Assembly (NCBI RefSeq): GCF_000735435.1
Contig: NZ_JMPP01000003.1
Span: forward strand, 62,001 to 126,000
Source of the DNA: Klebsiella planticola ATCC 33531
Lineage (GTDB): Bacteria > Pseudomonadota > Gammaproteobacteria > Enterobacterales > Enterobacteriaceae
DNA length: 64,000 nt
Direction: 5' to 3'
Under the pieces are notes generated by a model. The model saw only the letters and a program-made list of their open reading frames with translations, did no database searches and was not told the origin of the DNA. Below, piece after piece: positions 41,287-52,764 of the stretch. Every line of letters starts with the position of its first letter. Position 1 is the first letter of the stretch. A program made the position numbers and the translations under genes.

Positions 41287-42104
41287 TGGAAGAACGTACC
41301 CTGACCCGCAAAGACCTGCGCCGCTGCTGGCGCGCGTGGATGATGCACAACCTTTCCTCAATGAGCTTTGAACGCCTGGAATCCTTCGGCTTTTGCCTGA
41401 GCATGCTGCCGGTGGCGAAAAAACTCTATCCCGATGCCGCCCAGCGCACCGAAATGCTGCGCCGTCACGCATCGTTCTATAACACCGAGCCGCAGATCGG
41501 CGCGATCGTCAACGGTATGGCGCTGGGGCTGGAGGAGAAAAAAGCCAACGGCGAACCGATCGATGGTGAAACGATCAACACCCTGAAAGTCGGCCTGATG
41601 GGGCCGATCGCCGGGATCGGTGATTCAATGATCCCCGGCATGCTTATCCCGATTTTGCTGAGTATCGGTATGGCGCTGGCGGCCGGCGGCAGCATTCTCG
41701 GGCCGCTGTTCTATACCGTCGCCTGGCTGGGCATCATTATTCCCGGCTCGTGGTTTCTGTTTCTCAAAGGTTACAAAATGGGTTCCGGATCGGTAGAGAT
41801 GCTGGTCAGCAGTCAGTCTACTCGCCTGCGTGAAGCCTTATCGCTACTGGGTGTTTTCGTCATGGGCGGCGTTGCGGCAAGCTACGTTAAACTCGCAACC
41901 GGGCTGGAATTCGTCACCAAAGACGGGGTCAATATTCACGTTCAGCAGATGCTGGATGGCATCTTCCCGCAGCTGCTGCCGCTGGTGGTGGTGCTGGGGA
42001 CGTGGTATTTGATGGCCAAACGCGGGGTTTCACCGGTAAAAGCGATGGTGCTGCTGCTGGTACTGGCCGCACTCGGCGTGGTGAGCGGTCTGTTTGCCGG
42101 CTGA
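41286..42104 (+). CDS. PTS mannose-family IID component
   Basis: A 272-residue membrane subunit found only in the mannose PTS family. Family motifs include N-T-E-P-Q-I-G-A near residue 66 and G-L-M-G-P-I-A-G-I-G-D-S near 108. It completes the permease with the upstream IIC. Last gene of the plus-strand operon, which converges on the cupin genes. Confidence 0.92.
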   Translation: MEERTLTRKDLRRCWRAWMMHNLSSMSFERLESFGFCLSMLPVAKKLYPDAAQRTEMLRRHASFYNTEPQIGAIVNGMALGLEEKKANGEPIDGETINTLKVGLMGPIAGIGDSMIPGMLIPILLSIGMALAAGGSILGPLFYTVAWLGIIIPGSWFLFLKGYKMGSGSVEMLVSSQSTRLREALSLLGVFVMGGVAASYVKLATGLEFVTKDGVNIHVQQMLDGIFPQLLPLVVVLGTWYLMAKRGVSPVKAMVLLLVLAALGVVSGLFAG

Positions 42105-42125
42105 TATCGGATGGTGTTGTGAAAA

Positions 42126-42155
42126 CGCCCCGCTCGCGTCGCGCAGAGCGGGGCG
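42126..42155. repeat. GC hairpin downstream of IID
   Basis: Perfect 10-bp stem CGCCCCGCTC / GAGCGGGGCG with a 10-nt loop, 22 bp after the IID stop. No T-run follows, so it is either a weak terminator or a 3' stabilising stem for the PTS mRNA. Confidence 0.6.
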
Positions 42156-42189
42156 AACGCAGCGGATCGCGTGAAGATCCGCCCAACGT

Positions 42190-42216
42190 CAAAAAAACCG
42201 GGGCTATGCCCCGGTT
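42190..42216 (-). terminator. Rho-independent terminator of the cupin operon
   Basis: On the minus strand, arms ACCGGGGC / GCCCCGGT with a 3-nt loop are followed by a run of T. It starts 4 bp after the stop of the second cupin gene. Confidence 0.85.
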
Positions 42217-42219
42217 GTG

Positions 42220-43002
42220 CTATGGATGGAAATTCCGCCATAGTTCCGCCGTCTTATCCGGACGGGAGATAAACTGGAAGCGGGCAGGATCGTCAATAAA
42301 CTGCTGATAAACTGGCGCGGAGGTAATGCCAAACTCCGTATACTGCCGGGGGGTAATAGCCTGCAACCGCCCGGGAATATAGTGCGAATTATGCAACCAG
42401 ATAATCTGTTCATCCTGCAGCAGCGGATACCAGGCCAGCCCTTTTCGGGCGCGCACGGCATCATATTCAAAACCGTACTCGCGATCGCACCATGCGCCAA
42501 AAGTTAAGGGTTCATCCTGGCTCGCCGAAATGGTGGCATGCCCCCAGCCGGGCGGTACCAGTACCTTTTCTCCCGGCCCGGCGATGACCGCAAAGCAGCG
42601 TCCGGGGTCGTCCTCCACGTACTCTTGCATGTAGATAATGGCTTTCCCCTGCCAGATTTCATACAGCTCCGGCGGCGACCAGCCGCTGTGCTGGCTGATG
42701 CGATGGACATGTCCCTGACTGCGAATCGGTTCTTCCCCCAGTCGCCCGGCGGCATAGGTCACCACGCCAAACAGCAGCATCCGTTTTTTCAGCTCTTCAC
42801 GATCCTGCATCCGCGCCACATCCATGGCGATGGCATACACCTCCTCCGGCCCTTCACAGTGGGGATCGCGCAGAGAAGCGCGAATCTGATCGAGACGACG
42901 GATTTCCGGCATCGGTCCGGTGACATCATTGCCGTAGCTAAAACCCAGCGGCCGCTGATGAATCGCCATATCCAGCCCGTAACAACCGTCAGATTTCGCC
43001 AT
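42220..43002 (-). CDS. Glucose-6-phosphate isomerase-like cupin protein (second of pair)
   Basis: A 260-residue protein of the archaeal-type (cupin) glucose-6-phosphate isomerase superfamily. Candidate metal ligands are S-Q-G-H-V-H-R near residue 104, the Glu of P-E-L-Y-E-I-W-Q-G-K and the His of V-P-P-G-W-G-H-A. The ATG at 43002 was chosen because the conserved sequence begins there; the open frame extends upstream into the neighbouring gene. It overlaps the upstream cupin gene by 14 bp. Its N- and C-terminal extensions make it longer than its partner, so it may have a different substrate or form a heteromer. Function is inferred. Confidence 0.75.
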   Translation of the reverse strand: MAKSDGCYGLDMAIHQRPLGFSYGNDVTGPMPEIRRLDQIRASLRDPHCEGPEEVYAIAMDVARMQDREELKKRMLLFGVVTYAAGRLGEEPIRSQGHVHRISQHSGWSPPELYEIWQGKAIIYMQEYVEDDPGRCFAVIAGPGEKVLVPPGWGHATISASQDEPLTFGAWCDREYGFEYDAVRARKGLAWYPLLQDEQIIWLHNSHYIPGRLQAITPRQYTEFGITSAPVYQQFIDDPARFQFISRPDKTAELWRNFHP

Positions 43003-43558
43003 TCTGCACCGCCTTGACCTGGAGAGTCCGATTCTCTTCAAAGACCCGCAGCGCAAAGCCGTTTGCCAGCGCAGCGTAATCGTGTCCCGCCACGCCGGGC
43101 CAGACCGCCAGCGCGGAAAGCGTATCGCCACCGGTATTAATCAACCGGTGCGCGGTAAACCCCGGAATAATATGTACTGACCCGGCAAAAACCTGCTCAA
43201 AGCGCGCTTGTCCTTGCTCATCTTGCAGCAGCAGTAAACCACTCCCGCGCAGACCAAAGTAGACTTCGCCTTGTTCACGACGGGCATGGAAATGCCCGCG
43301 GGTCATAAAATACTCGTTGCCCACCTTCCCGGGATAAAGATGGGTGACGCCGGTATACAGCGCCCCTTCCGCTGAAGAGGTATCAAGCATTTCCACATCA
43401 TAAACGACCAGCTCGCCCACCATTCCCTGACGCGCGCGCTCATCGGCGAATACCCGCGCAAGATCCGCAATGCGCGTTGATTTACGTAACAACGGGCCAT
43501 CGGCAAGTGCGCCGCTGGCCCAGACCACCTGCGGTGGCTGAATAAAGGAAGGATTCAT
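42989..43558 (-). CDS. Archaeal-type glucose-6-phosphate isomerase-like cupin protein
   Basis: A 189-residue cupin of the archaeal phosphoglucose isomerase type. The metal site reads G-H-F-H-A-R-R-E-Q-G-E-V-Y-F-G-L-R-G near residues 87-105 and P-G-F-T-A-H-R near 134, giving the usual His, His, Glu, His ligands. It is unrelated to the bacterial Pgi fold, which the host should also have elsewhere. First gene of a two-gene minus-strand operon, preceded by an operator and a CRP site shared in type with the PTS operon. Likely acts on the sugar phosphate made by the PTS. Confidence 0.82.
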   Translation of the reverse strand: MNPSFIQPPQVVWASGALADGPLLRKSTRIADLARVFADERARQGMVGELVVYDVEMLDTSSAEGALYTGVTHLYPGKVGNEYFMTRGHFHARREQGEVYFGLRGSGLLLLQDEQGQARFEQVFAGSVHIIPGFTAHRLINTGGDTLSALAVWPGVAGHDYAALANGFALRVFEENRTLQVKAVQNGEI

Positions 43559-43599
43559 ATTTGTCTCCGGCCCGAGGAGAACAACAGGATCAGATTAGC

Positions 43600-43617
43600 A
43601 GATTAATCGATTAACCT
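43600..43617. promoter_or_regulatory. Operator-like palindrome O4 in front of the cupin operon
   Basis: On the minus strand this reads AGGTTAATCGATTAATCT, identical over 18 bp to O3 at 37750-37767. It lies 42 bp upstream of the first cupin gene. Confidence 0.8.
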
Positions 43618-43633
43618 CAGAGGGGCCGGGTGA

Positions 43634-43655
43634 CTTTGTAACTGATATCACACAA
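43634..43655. promoter_or_regulatory. CRP site in front of the cupin operon
   Basis: TGTAA-N6-TCACA at 43637-43652, 9 of 10 matches to consensus. Its centre is 36 bp upstream of the O4 centre, so repressor bound at O4 would cover the promoter that CRP activates. Confidence 0.7.
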
Positions 43656-43675
43656 AAGTTCGGCAGCGTCGCCGC

Positions 43676-44305
43676 TCACTCCAGCGTATAACTTACGATC
43701 AGCTGGCCTTTTTTGATTTTCACCTGGGTGATCGTCACCACACCCAGCTCAGACAGGCTGGCAACATGCGTTCCGCCGCAGGGATAGGCCGGTAATGGAC
43801 CAAACCTGACCTGCCGCAGCCCATCCTCATAAGCCAGATGCCGCGGCAGATTTTCCGCTTGCCAGCCCGCGATCGTCGCCAGAAGCGCGCTGGCCTCCGG
43901 CACGATGGCGGGCGCGGTGGCGGTGAAAGTTATCCGCCCTTCTCCAGGCCAGTGGTGCGCTTTGATGGGATGCCAGCCGGCGCCTTCGCCCGCCAGGCCG
44001 ATCAGATGTCCCGCAGAGTGCAGCCGCGAATGCAGACGCCGGGCAGCGTCATCCACCCGAATCGTCACCTCTCCAGGCGGCAGCGGTTGTGCGACAATGT
44101 GCATGACGCTGTCGCCTCGCGCCACCACGCCTTCAACGGCAATACCGTCAATCCAGCCGCGGTCGGCCGGTTGCCCGCCGCCCTGCGGGTGAAACAGGGT
44201 CTGGTCCAGCTCAATGGCATAGCGGCCGTCGGCTTCGGCCAGGCAGCTCAGTACCCGCGCGCGGCCTTCGGTCGCATCGCTGGTGTAATAAAGACGTTCA
44301 GTCAT
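43676..44305 (-). CDS. AlaX-like alanyl-tRNA editing protein
   Basis: A 209-residue stand-alone homologue of the alanyl-tRNA synthetase editing domain, which removes Ser or Gly wrongly attached to tRNA-Ala. The zinc site is seen as H-S-A-G-H near residue 97 and C-G-G-T-H near 180; the N-terminal F-H-P-Q-G-G-G-Q-P motif lies near residue 38. The ATG at 44305 was chosen for the family start M-T-E-R-L-Y-Y. It is divergent from a LysR-type gene 94 bp away, which may regulate it. The actual substrate is inferred from the family. Confidence 0.85.
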   Translation of the reverse strand: MTERLYYTSDATEGRARVLSCLAEADGRYAIELDQTLFHPQGGGQPADRGWIDGIAVEGVVARGDSVMHIVAQPLPPGEVTIRVDDAARRLHSRLHSAGHLIGLAGEGAGWHPIKAHHWPGEGRITFTATAPAIVPEASALLATIAGWQAENLPRHLAYEDGLRQVRFGPLPAYPCGGTHVASLSELGVVTITQVKIKKGQLIVSYTLE

Positions 44306-44399
44306 GGGGTTGTCCTCTTCTCTGTCAGGACAGTATATTGATATTACGCATGGCGATAATCCCGTCATCCATCAATGCACTTTTGCTTCATGGGCACAA

Positions 44400-45347
44400 A
44401 TGAATCTCAATTTACTCCCCGACCTTGCCCTGTTCGTGCAAATTGTCGACCAGGGCAGTTTTTCTGCCGTCGCCCGCCTTTCCGGGGCAACGCCTTCGGC
44501 GGTCAGTCGCAGCGTCTCGCGACTGGAACACGAACTGGGCTGTAAGCTGCTGCACCGCAGCACGCGTAAATTACGCCTGAGTGATGCCGGCAAAACGGTG
44601 TATGCGCACGCGCAGGAGATGCTGGAATCGGCGCGCCTGGCGATGGACTCCGCCAGCAGTACGCAGGAGGTGGCGCAGGGAAAACTGACCCTCAGCGTGC
44701 CAAAAGCCGTCGGGCGTTTTGTGATTCACCCGTTGATGACGGAATTTCTCACCCGCTACCCCGGCGTGGACGTCTGTCTGCGGCTTGAGGACCGCTATCT
44801 GGATCTGATTGATGATGGTATTGATCTGGCGCTGCGTATTACCCACAGCCCCTCTCCCGGGCTACACGGCAAGCCGCTGATGCCGGTGACCCACGTGATC
44901 TGCGCCACAGCGGACTATTTGCTGCAGCACGGCACGCCGCAAACGCCGGCAGAGCTGCGCGCCCACAGCTGCATCAGCCTCGGCGAAACGCCGGCCGACT
45001 CACGCTGGAAATTCCGACGGGCGGGTAAAACGGAAACTATCCAGACTCACGGACGCTACGCCGCCAACCATACTGCCGTACGCCTTGATGCGGTGAAGCA
45101 GCATTTAGGTATCGGCAGCCTGCCGCTGTTTACCGCTCGCGACGCGCTGGCCCGGGGCGATATCGTGCAGGTTCTGGCAGAATGGGAGTTTATCAGTAGC
45201 TATAGCGGACAGCTGTGGCTGCTGTGGTCGGGCAATAAACATATGCCCGCCAGAATGCGGGCCATGATTGATTATCTGAGCGAGAAAATTGACGGTCGCC
45301 AGGCCGCTTACGGCGCCAGGGCCAACACTTCCGCCACCCAGCGCTGA
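44400..45347 (+). CDS. LysR-family transcriptional regulator
   Basis: A 315-residue LysR-type regulator. The N-terminal winged helix-turn-helix includes [19 protein letters not shown] near residues 12-30 and [11 protein letters not shown]. The effector domain (about 90-300) is of the CrgA/YafC-like group. The ATG at 44400 was chosen because the HTH should begin about residue 5; an upstream start at 44304 would add 32 unconserved residues. Its last 40 bp overlap the end of rihC on the other strand. Target unknown, perhaps the divergent AlaX-like gene. Confidence 0.85.
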   Translation: MNLNLLPDLALFVQIVDQGSFSAVARLSGATPSAVSRSVSRLEHELGCKLLHRSTRKLRLSDAGKTVYAHAQEMLESARLAMDSASSTQEVAQGKLTLSVPKAVGRFVIHPLMTEFLTRYPGVDVCLRLEDRYLDLIDDGIDLALRITHSPSPGLHGKPLMPVTHVICATADYLLQHGTPQTPAELRAHSCISLGETPADSRWKFRRAGKTETIQTHGRYAANHTAVRLDAVKQHLGIGSLPLFTARDALARGDIVQVLAEWEFISSYSGQLWLLWSGNKHMPARMRAMIDYLSEKIDGRQAAYGARANTSATQR

Positions 45348-46222
45348 AAACCGCCCACATCCAGCTCCAGCGCAACGCGAGCGTTCGCCGGCTGCCCGAG
45401 TCGCCCTTCGATATCGACGACGGTGGTACCGGATGTCCAGGTCCCCTGCGTTTCCACCGCCACAAAGCACGGTTGTAGGGTAAACAGCTCGGGGCGCACC
45501 AGCCAGGCAATGGCGCACAGGTCATGCATACGTAGCCCGCTGCTCATGCTGCCGCTGCGATAATGGCTGAACAGCGCGTGGAGCATCTTTCCGGTGTTGT
45601 TCAGCGCGGGCAGCGTGGCGAGGTACTCCGGCGTCAGCATCGCCCTGTTCGTCACGTCGAGACCGCACATCACGATCTCCAGACCGCTGCGAAATACGCT
45701 GGCCGCGGCTTCCGGGTCGATAGCAATATTGAACTCCGCATTGGGCGTGAAGTTACCGCGCCCGGCAGAACCGCCCATGATCACCAGCCGGCGAATATTA
45801 AAGCGACATTCCGGATACTGCGTCAGGAGCAGCGCAATATTGGTCAACGGACCAATCGCTACCAGCGTAATGGGCTCCTGAGCATGCATCAGCGCGTCGC
45901 GAATGGCCTGAAAGGCCGGTTTCGGCAATGGCTGGCAGTCATGCTCGACAAAATCATACCCTTCCATACCGGACTCACCATGCACGGAGGCCGCATCGCG
46001 CAGCGGGCGCAAAAGCGGCATCGACGCCCCTTGAGCCAGCGGAACCTTCGCCTGCCAGAAATGCAGTAGCTGCAGGGCATTACGGGTGGTTTTTTCCACC
46101 GACACGTTCCCCGCCACCGTCGTCATCAGCTGCAGATCGAGCTCGGGGGCAAACAGCGCAGCGGCGATCGCCGCCGCGTCGTCAATGCCGGGATCGGTAT
46201 CAAGAATGATCGGTAAGCGCAT
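45308..46222 (-). CDS. rihC: Ribonucleoside hydrolase RihC
   Basis: Hydrolyses purine and pyrimidine ribonucleosides to base and ribose. The 304-residue protein, the same length as in E. coli, has the calcium/ribose motif D-T-D-P-G-I-D-D near residue 8 and G-L-D-V-T-N and M-H-D-L-C-A in the C-terminal half. The ATG at 46222 begins M-R-L-P-I-I-L-D as in E. coli. Its 3' end overlaps the convergent LysR gene by 40 bp. Confidence 0.95.
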   Translation of the reverse strand: MRLPIILDTDPGIDDAAAIAAALFAPELDLQLMTTVAGNVSVEKTTRNALQLLHFWQAKVPLAQGASMPLLRPLRDAASVHGESGMEGYDFVEHDCQPLPKPAFQAIRDALMHAQEPITLVAIGPLTNIALLLTQYPECRFNIRRLVIMGGSAGRGNFTPNAEFNIAIDPEAAASVFRSGLEIVMCGLDVTNRAMLTPEYLATLPALNNTGKMLHALFSHYRSGSMSSGLRMHDLCAIAWLVRPELFTLQPCFVAVETQGTWTSGTTVVDIEGRLGQPANARVALELDVGGFQRWVAEVLALAP

Positions 46223-46288
46223 CGTTTCTCCCAAAAAAAATGCCAGACGTTAAGTCTGGCATCTTCTCACATTCGCTGGCGAAAGAAC

Positions 46289-47239
46289 TTAGTCTACTTC
46301 ACGGACATCAACCCGCAGCTCTTTCGGTACTTCGAAAACGATATTCTCTTCACGCCCTTCCAGCGGGACGGCTTCTCCACCGCCCAGCGCCTGCAGACGC
46401 GCAATCACGTTCTGCACCAGAATATCCGGGGCCGATGCGCCTGCGGTCACGCCAACGCACGCGGCCTCTTTGACCCACGCTTCCTGAATATCCGTCGCGT
46501 CGTCAATCAGATAGGCTGCTTTCCCCATCCGCTGAGCGAGCTCCGCCAGACGGTTGGAGTTAGAGGAGTTTTTCGACCCCACCACCAGCACGACATCGGC
46601 CTGTTCCGCCAGCGCACGCACCGCTTCCTGACGGTTGGTGGTTGCGTAACAGATATCGTCTTTGCGCGGCCCGACGATTTTTGGGAAGCGTTCGCGCAGC
46701 GCGTCGATCACATCCGAAGTGTCATCTACCGAGAGGGTGGTCTGCGTCATAAACGACAGCCGGGCGTCGTTTTTCACCTCCAGCTTCCAGACGTCATCGG
46801 GCGATTCTACCAGATACATTCCCCCTTCCGGGTTGCTGTACTGGCCCATCGTCCCTTCGACTTCCGGGTGACCGGCATGGCCAATCAGGATCGACTCTTC
46901 GCCACGACGACTGGCGCGGGCAACTTCCATATGCACTTTGGTCACCAGCGGACAGGTCGCGTCAAAGACCGTCAGATCGCGGTTTTTCGCTTCATTACGC
47001 ACCGCCTGAGACACGCCGTGCGCGGAGAAAATCAGGATCGCGCCATCAGGCACTTCGCTAATCTGTTCGATAAAAATGGCGCCGCGCTTGCGCAGGCTAT
47101 CGACCACATAGCGGTTATGCACCACTTCATGACGCACATAGATCGGCGCGCCGTAGAGCGTCAGCGCGTTTTCGACAATGCTGATAGCGCGGTCAACGCC
47201 GGCGCAGAAGCCGCGCGGGTTAGCCAACAGGATCTGCAT
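46289..47239 (-). CDS. ispH: 4-hydroxy-3-methylbut-2-enyl diphosphate reductase
   Basis: Last enzyme of the MEP isoprenoid pathway; makes IPP and DMAPP with a [4Fe-4S] cluster. The 316-residue protein has the cluster cysteines in R-G-F-C-A-G-V (Cys12), D-A-T-C-P-L-V (Cys96) and a third near 197, and the substrate motif S-S-N-S-N-R-L. It follows fkpB by 1 bp in the ribF-ileS-lspA-fkpB-ispH run. Confidence 0.97.
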   Translation of the reverse strand: MQILLANPRGFCAGVDRAISIVENALTLYGAPIYVRHEVVHNRYVVDSLRKRGAIFIEQISEVPDGAILIFSAHGVSQAVRNEAKNRDLTVFDATCPLVTKVHMEVARASRRGEESILIGHAGHPEVEGTMGQYSNPEGGMYLVESPDDVWKLEVKNDARLSFMTQTTLSVDDTSDVIDALRERFPKIVGPRKDDICYATTNRQEAVRALAEQADVVLVVGSKNSSNSNRLAELAQRMGKAAYLIDDATDIQEAWVKEAACVGVTAGASAPDILVQNVIARLQALGGGEAVPLEGREENIVFEVPKELRVDVREVD

Positions 47240-47240
47240 T

Positions 47241-47690
47241 TCACTCCTCCAGCGCCGGATCGATTTCCAGCACTTCAATATCAAAATGGACGGTGCGCCC
47301 GGCCAGCGGGTGGTTGAAATCCACGGTGATCGAATCGCCGTTCACTTCACGAATCACGCCGGGCATTTCGCTGCCATCCATTGCGGTAAAGAGCATAATC
47401 GCGCCAATTTCCGGCTCGCCCGCATCGATAAATTCACGACGGGAAAAATACTGGATAAGATCCGGGCTTGGCACGCCAAACGCGGCATCGGGCTCCAGCG
47501 AAAATACCTTTTTCTCACCCTCTTTCAGACCCAGAAGCTGTTGTTCAAGACCTTCAGACAGGGAGGTGTCGCCAAGGCGAAACAGGGCAGGTTTGCCGTT
47601 ATTGCGGGTGGATTCAGCCGTTGAGCCATCATCCAGTTTCAGCGTGAAGTGAACGAGGATCGCGCTGTTGCTCTGTACGGATTTAGACAT
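47241..47690 (-). CDS. fkpB: FKBP-type peptidyl-prolyl isomerase FkpB
   Basis: A 149-residue SlyD-like FKBP protein of the cytoplasm. It has the FKBP half-domain with [11 protein letters not shown], the insert-in-flap domain with [13 protein letters not shown], and the return strand F-N-H-P-L-A-G-R. The ATG at 47690 begins M-S-K-S-V; the longer upstream frame runs through a REP element and is rejected. Confidence 0.95.
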   Translation of the reverse strand: MSKSVQSNSAILVHFTLKLDDGSTAESTRNNGKPALFRLGDTSLSEGLEQQLLGLKEGEKKVFSLEPDAAFGVPSPDLIQYFSRREFIDAGEPEIGAIMLFTAMDGSEMPGVIREVNGDSITVDFNHPLAGRTVHFDIEVLEIDPALEE

Positions 47691-47711
47691 GCAAATTGCT
47701 CGCTTGTTTTG

Positions 47712-47808
47712 GCCCGCCTGTTTGCCCGGTGACGCTACGCTTACCGGGCCTACGGAAGGGCGCAAATTCTGTAGGCCGGGTAAGCGCAGCGCCACCCGAC
47801 ATTTACAT
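47712..47808. repeat. REP/BIME-like element between lspA and fkpB
   Basis: Facing arms GCTTACCGGGCCTAC and GTAGGCCGGGTAAGC form a strong inverted repeat with an AT-rich loop. The same arm type occurs at 1481-1556. It interrupts the ileS-lspA-fkpB-ispH operon between lspA and fkpB. Confidence 0.7.
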
Positions 47809-48308
47809 TTACACCGGCTCTTTCGCCGAAGGTTTTGGCAGGAAGCCTTCCAGCACAATCAGCGCCGCGCCGATACAAATTGCGGTATCGGCGAGGTTGA
47901 AGGTAGCGAAATGCCAGTCTCCGACGTAGAAATCAATCATATCGACGACAAAACCATGCCATAGCCGATCAAACAAATTCCCCAACGCGCCGCCAATAAT
48001 CAGCGCGTAGGCAATGTTGTTCAGCTTTTGCGTGGCTTTTGAGCGATACATCAATACCGCCAGAATCACGCAGATACCAATGGCAATGCCGGCAAAGAAC
48101 CAGCGCTGCCAGCCGCCGCTATCGGCAAGGAAACTAAAAGCCGCGCCATAGTTACGCGCATAATGCAGATTAAGCGACGGGAACAGCGATACCGTATCCC
48201 CCAGAGCAAAGTTCTGGAGGATCAGGAATTTACTGCCCAGGTCAATAATCAGCACGGCTACAACGACCCAAAGCCAGCGTAGCCCCGTTGAACAGACAGA
48301 TTTACTCA

Positions 48309-48309
<1 letters not shown>
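47809..48309 (-). CDS. lspA: Prolipoprotein signal peptidase (LspA)
   Basis: Aspartic protease of the inner membrane that removes signal peptides from diacylated prolipoproteins. The 166-residue protein has four membrane segments and the two catalytic Asp motifs: [10 protein letters not shown] near residue 115-124 and F-N-L-A-D-T-A near 138-144. The start codon shares one base with the ileS stop (TGATG), so translation is coupled. Confidence 0.97.
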
Positions 48310-51125
<2,816 letters not shown>

Positions 51126-51169
51126 CAGATTCTCGGTTCCGTATTTCGGTTTGATAAACACCAACAGGC

Positions 51170-52108
51170 TTATGCCTGCCTGGCCAGCCCAAAGAACTCG
51201 CGGGCCGTTAACTCATCACGTGCAATTTGCGCTTTCAGCTCATCAAGCGACGCAAATCGCTGCTCGTTACGTATTTTTTTACGCAGTATTACATCTATAT
51301 GGCGACCATAAAGGTCCATTACAACGTCCAGCAAATGCACTTCCAGCTGCTGGCGAACGCCAGCAACCGTTGGACGGGTGCCAATGTTGGCGACGCCCAC
51401 CAGCGGTTTGTCGCCCAGTCCTGTCACTTCCACCGCATAGACCCCTTTTACCGGGGAAACCTGACGACGTAGCGGTAAGTTCGCCGTCGGAAAACCAATA
51501 GTGCGCCCCAGCTCATCGCCGTGGACCACGCGTCCGGAGATCGTAAAGGGATGGCCCAGCAGGTTTTCCGCCTGCACAAGGTCGTCATCCGCTAGCGCCT
51601 GGCGCACCGCCGTGCTGCTGATACGTACACCGCCCTCGCAGAAAGTTTGGGTGCTGGTTACGTCAAAACCGTATTCCGCCCCGGCTTTCTGTAATAACAA
51701 GAAATCCCCCTGGCGACCAGCGCCAAAGCGGAAATCATCACCCACAGCAAGGAACTGCACGCCTAAACGGCGCACCAGCAGTTCGCTGATAAAATCCTGG
51801 GCGGTCAGGGCGGCGAAGCGGCGGTCAAAGCGCACGCACAGCACATAGTCGACGCCGCTTTCAGCCAGATAGCTCAGCTTTTCCCGCAGACGCGTTAAAC
51901 GGGCTGGCGCCTTATCGGCGGCAAACAGCTCCAGCGGCTGTGGTTCGAAAATCATCACCACCACCGGTAAACCACGCTGGCGGCCCTCGGCGCGCAAACG
52001 CTGCAGCAGCGCCTGGTGCCCGCGATGTACACCGTCAAAATTACCAATGGTCAGCACGCACCCGTGCGGTGCCTGACTGAGATTATGTATGCCGCGTATC
52101 AGCTTCAT
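51170..52108 (-). CDS. ribF: Bifunctional riboflavin kinase / FAD synthetase
   Basis: Converts riboflavin to FMN and then FAD. The 312-residue protein has an N-terminal nucleotidyltransferase domain ([10 protein letters not shown] near residue 23) and a C-terminal flavokinase domain (G-F-P-T-A-N-L near 205). The start at 52108 gives the E. coli N-terminus M-K-L-I-R-G. First gene of the ribF-ileS-lspA-fkpB-ispH run. Confidence 0.97.
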   Translation of the reverse strand: MKLIRGIHNLSQAPHGCVLTIGNFDGVHRGHQALLQRLRAEGRQRGLPVVVMIFEPQPLELFAADKAPARLTRLREKLSYLAESGVDYVLCVRFDRRFAALTAQDFISELLVRRLGVQFLAVGDDFRFGAGRQGDFLLLQKAGAEYGFDVTSTQTFCEGGVRISSTAVRQALADDDLVQAENLLGHPFTISGRVVHGDELGRTIGFPTANLPLRRQVSPVKGVYAVEVTGLGDKPLVGVANIGTRPTVAGVRQQLEVHLLDVVMDLYGRHIDVILRKKIRNEQRFASLDELKAQIARDELTAREFFGLARQA

Positions 52109-52137
52109 GTCTGGCTCAAAACAGTGAAAATCGTCCG

Positions 52138-52166
52138 AGTATACCTTGTACAACTGACGACGTTAA
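52138..52166 (-). promoter_or_regulatory. Putative ribF operon promoter
   Basis: Minus-strand -35 TTAACG (52161-52166) and -10 TATACT (52138-52143) with a 17-bp spacer, about 30 bp upstream of the ribF start. Confidence 0.6.
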
Positions 52167-52270
52167 CCAGCGATTGCACCTCTTAACCGAAAGATCCCGG
52201 GAATTCATCAACTCAGCGCGGGAATGCGGCAAAAACTACCCGGGCCCAGCGATTTTTATGGTGGAAAGGC

Positions 52271-52299
52271 TGTATTCGCCAGCAACAAGCTGGTAGAAT
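52271..52299 (+). promoter_or_regulatory. rpsT promoter P1
   Basis: -10 TAGAAT at 52294-52299 with a weak -35 TGTATT at 52271-52276 and a 17-bp spacer. E. coli rpsT also has two tandem promoters. Confidence 0.55.
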
Positions 52300-52362
52300 C
52301 TTGCGCCATCACTACGTAATAAAGCGTCGTTGTTTTAAGCGGCGCTTATTTGCACAAATCCA

Positions 52363-52391
52363 TTGACAAAAGAAGGCTAAACGGGCATATT
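52363..52391 (+). promoter_or_regulatory. rpsT promoter P2
   Basis: Consensus -35 TTGACA (52363-52368), 17-bp spacer, -10 CATATT (52386-52391), followed by a CCTCGGCC stretch like a ribosomal-gene discriminator. Confidence 0.75.
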
Positions 52392-52417
52392 CCTCGGCCT
52401 TTGAATTGTCCATATAG

Positions 52418-52702
<285 letters not shown>

Positions 52703-52725
52703 TCGCCTGCTTGTTATCGCTTTGT

Positions 52726-52753
52726 AAAAAAACCCGCGAAAGCGGGTTTTTTT
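52726..52753 (+). terminator. Rho-independent terminator of rpsT
   Basis: Arms AACCCGC / GCGGGTT with a GAAA-type loop followed by T7, starting about 25 bp after the rpsT stop. Confidence 0.9.
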
Positions 52754-52764
52754 ATGCCTGTCAG

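Noticed and set aside
36573-43617. Mobile element carrying the PTS regulon
   Set aside because: No integrase, transposase, tRNA target or flanking direct repeat was seen; composition is similar to the neighbours.
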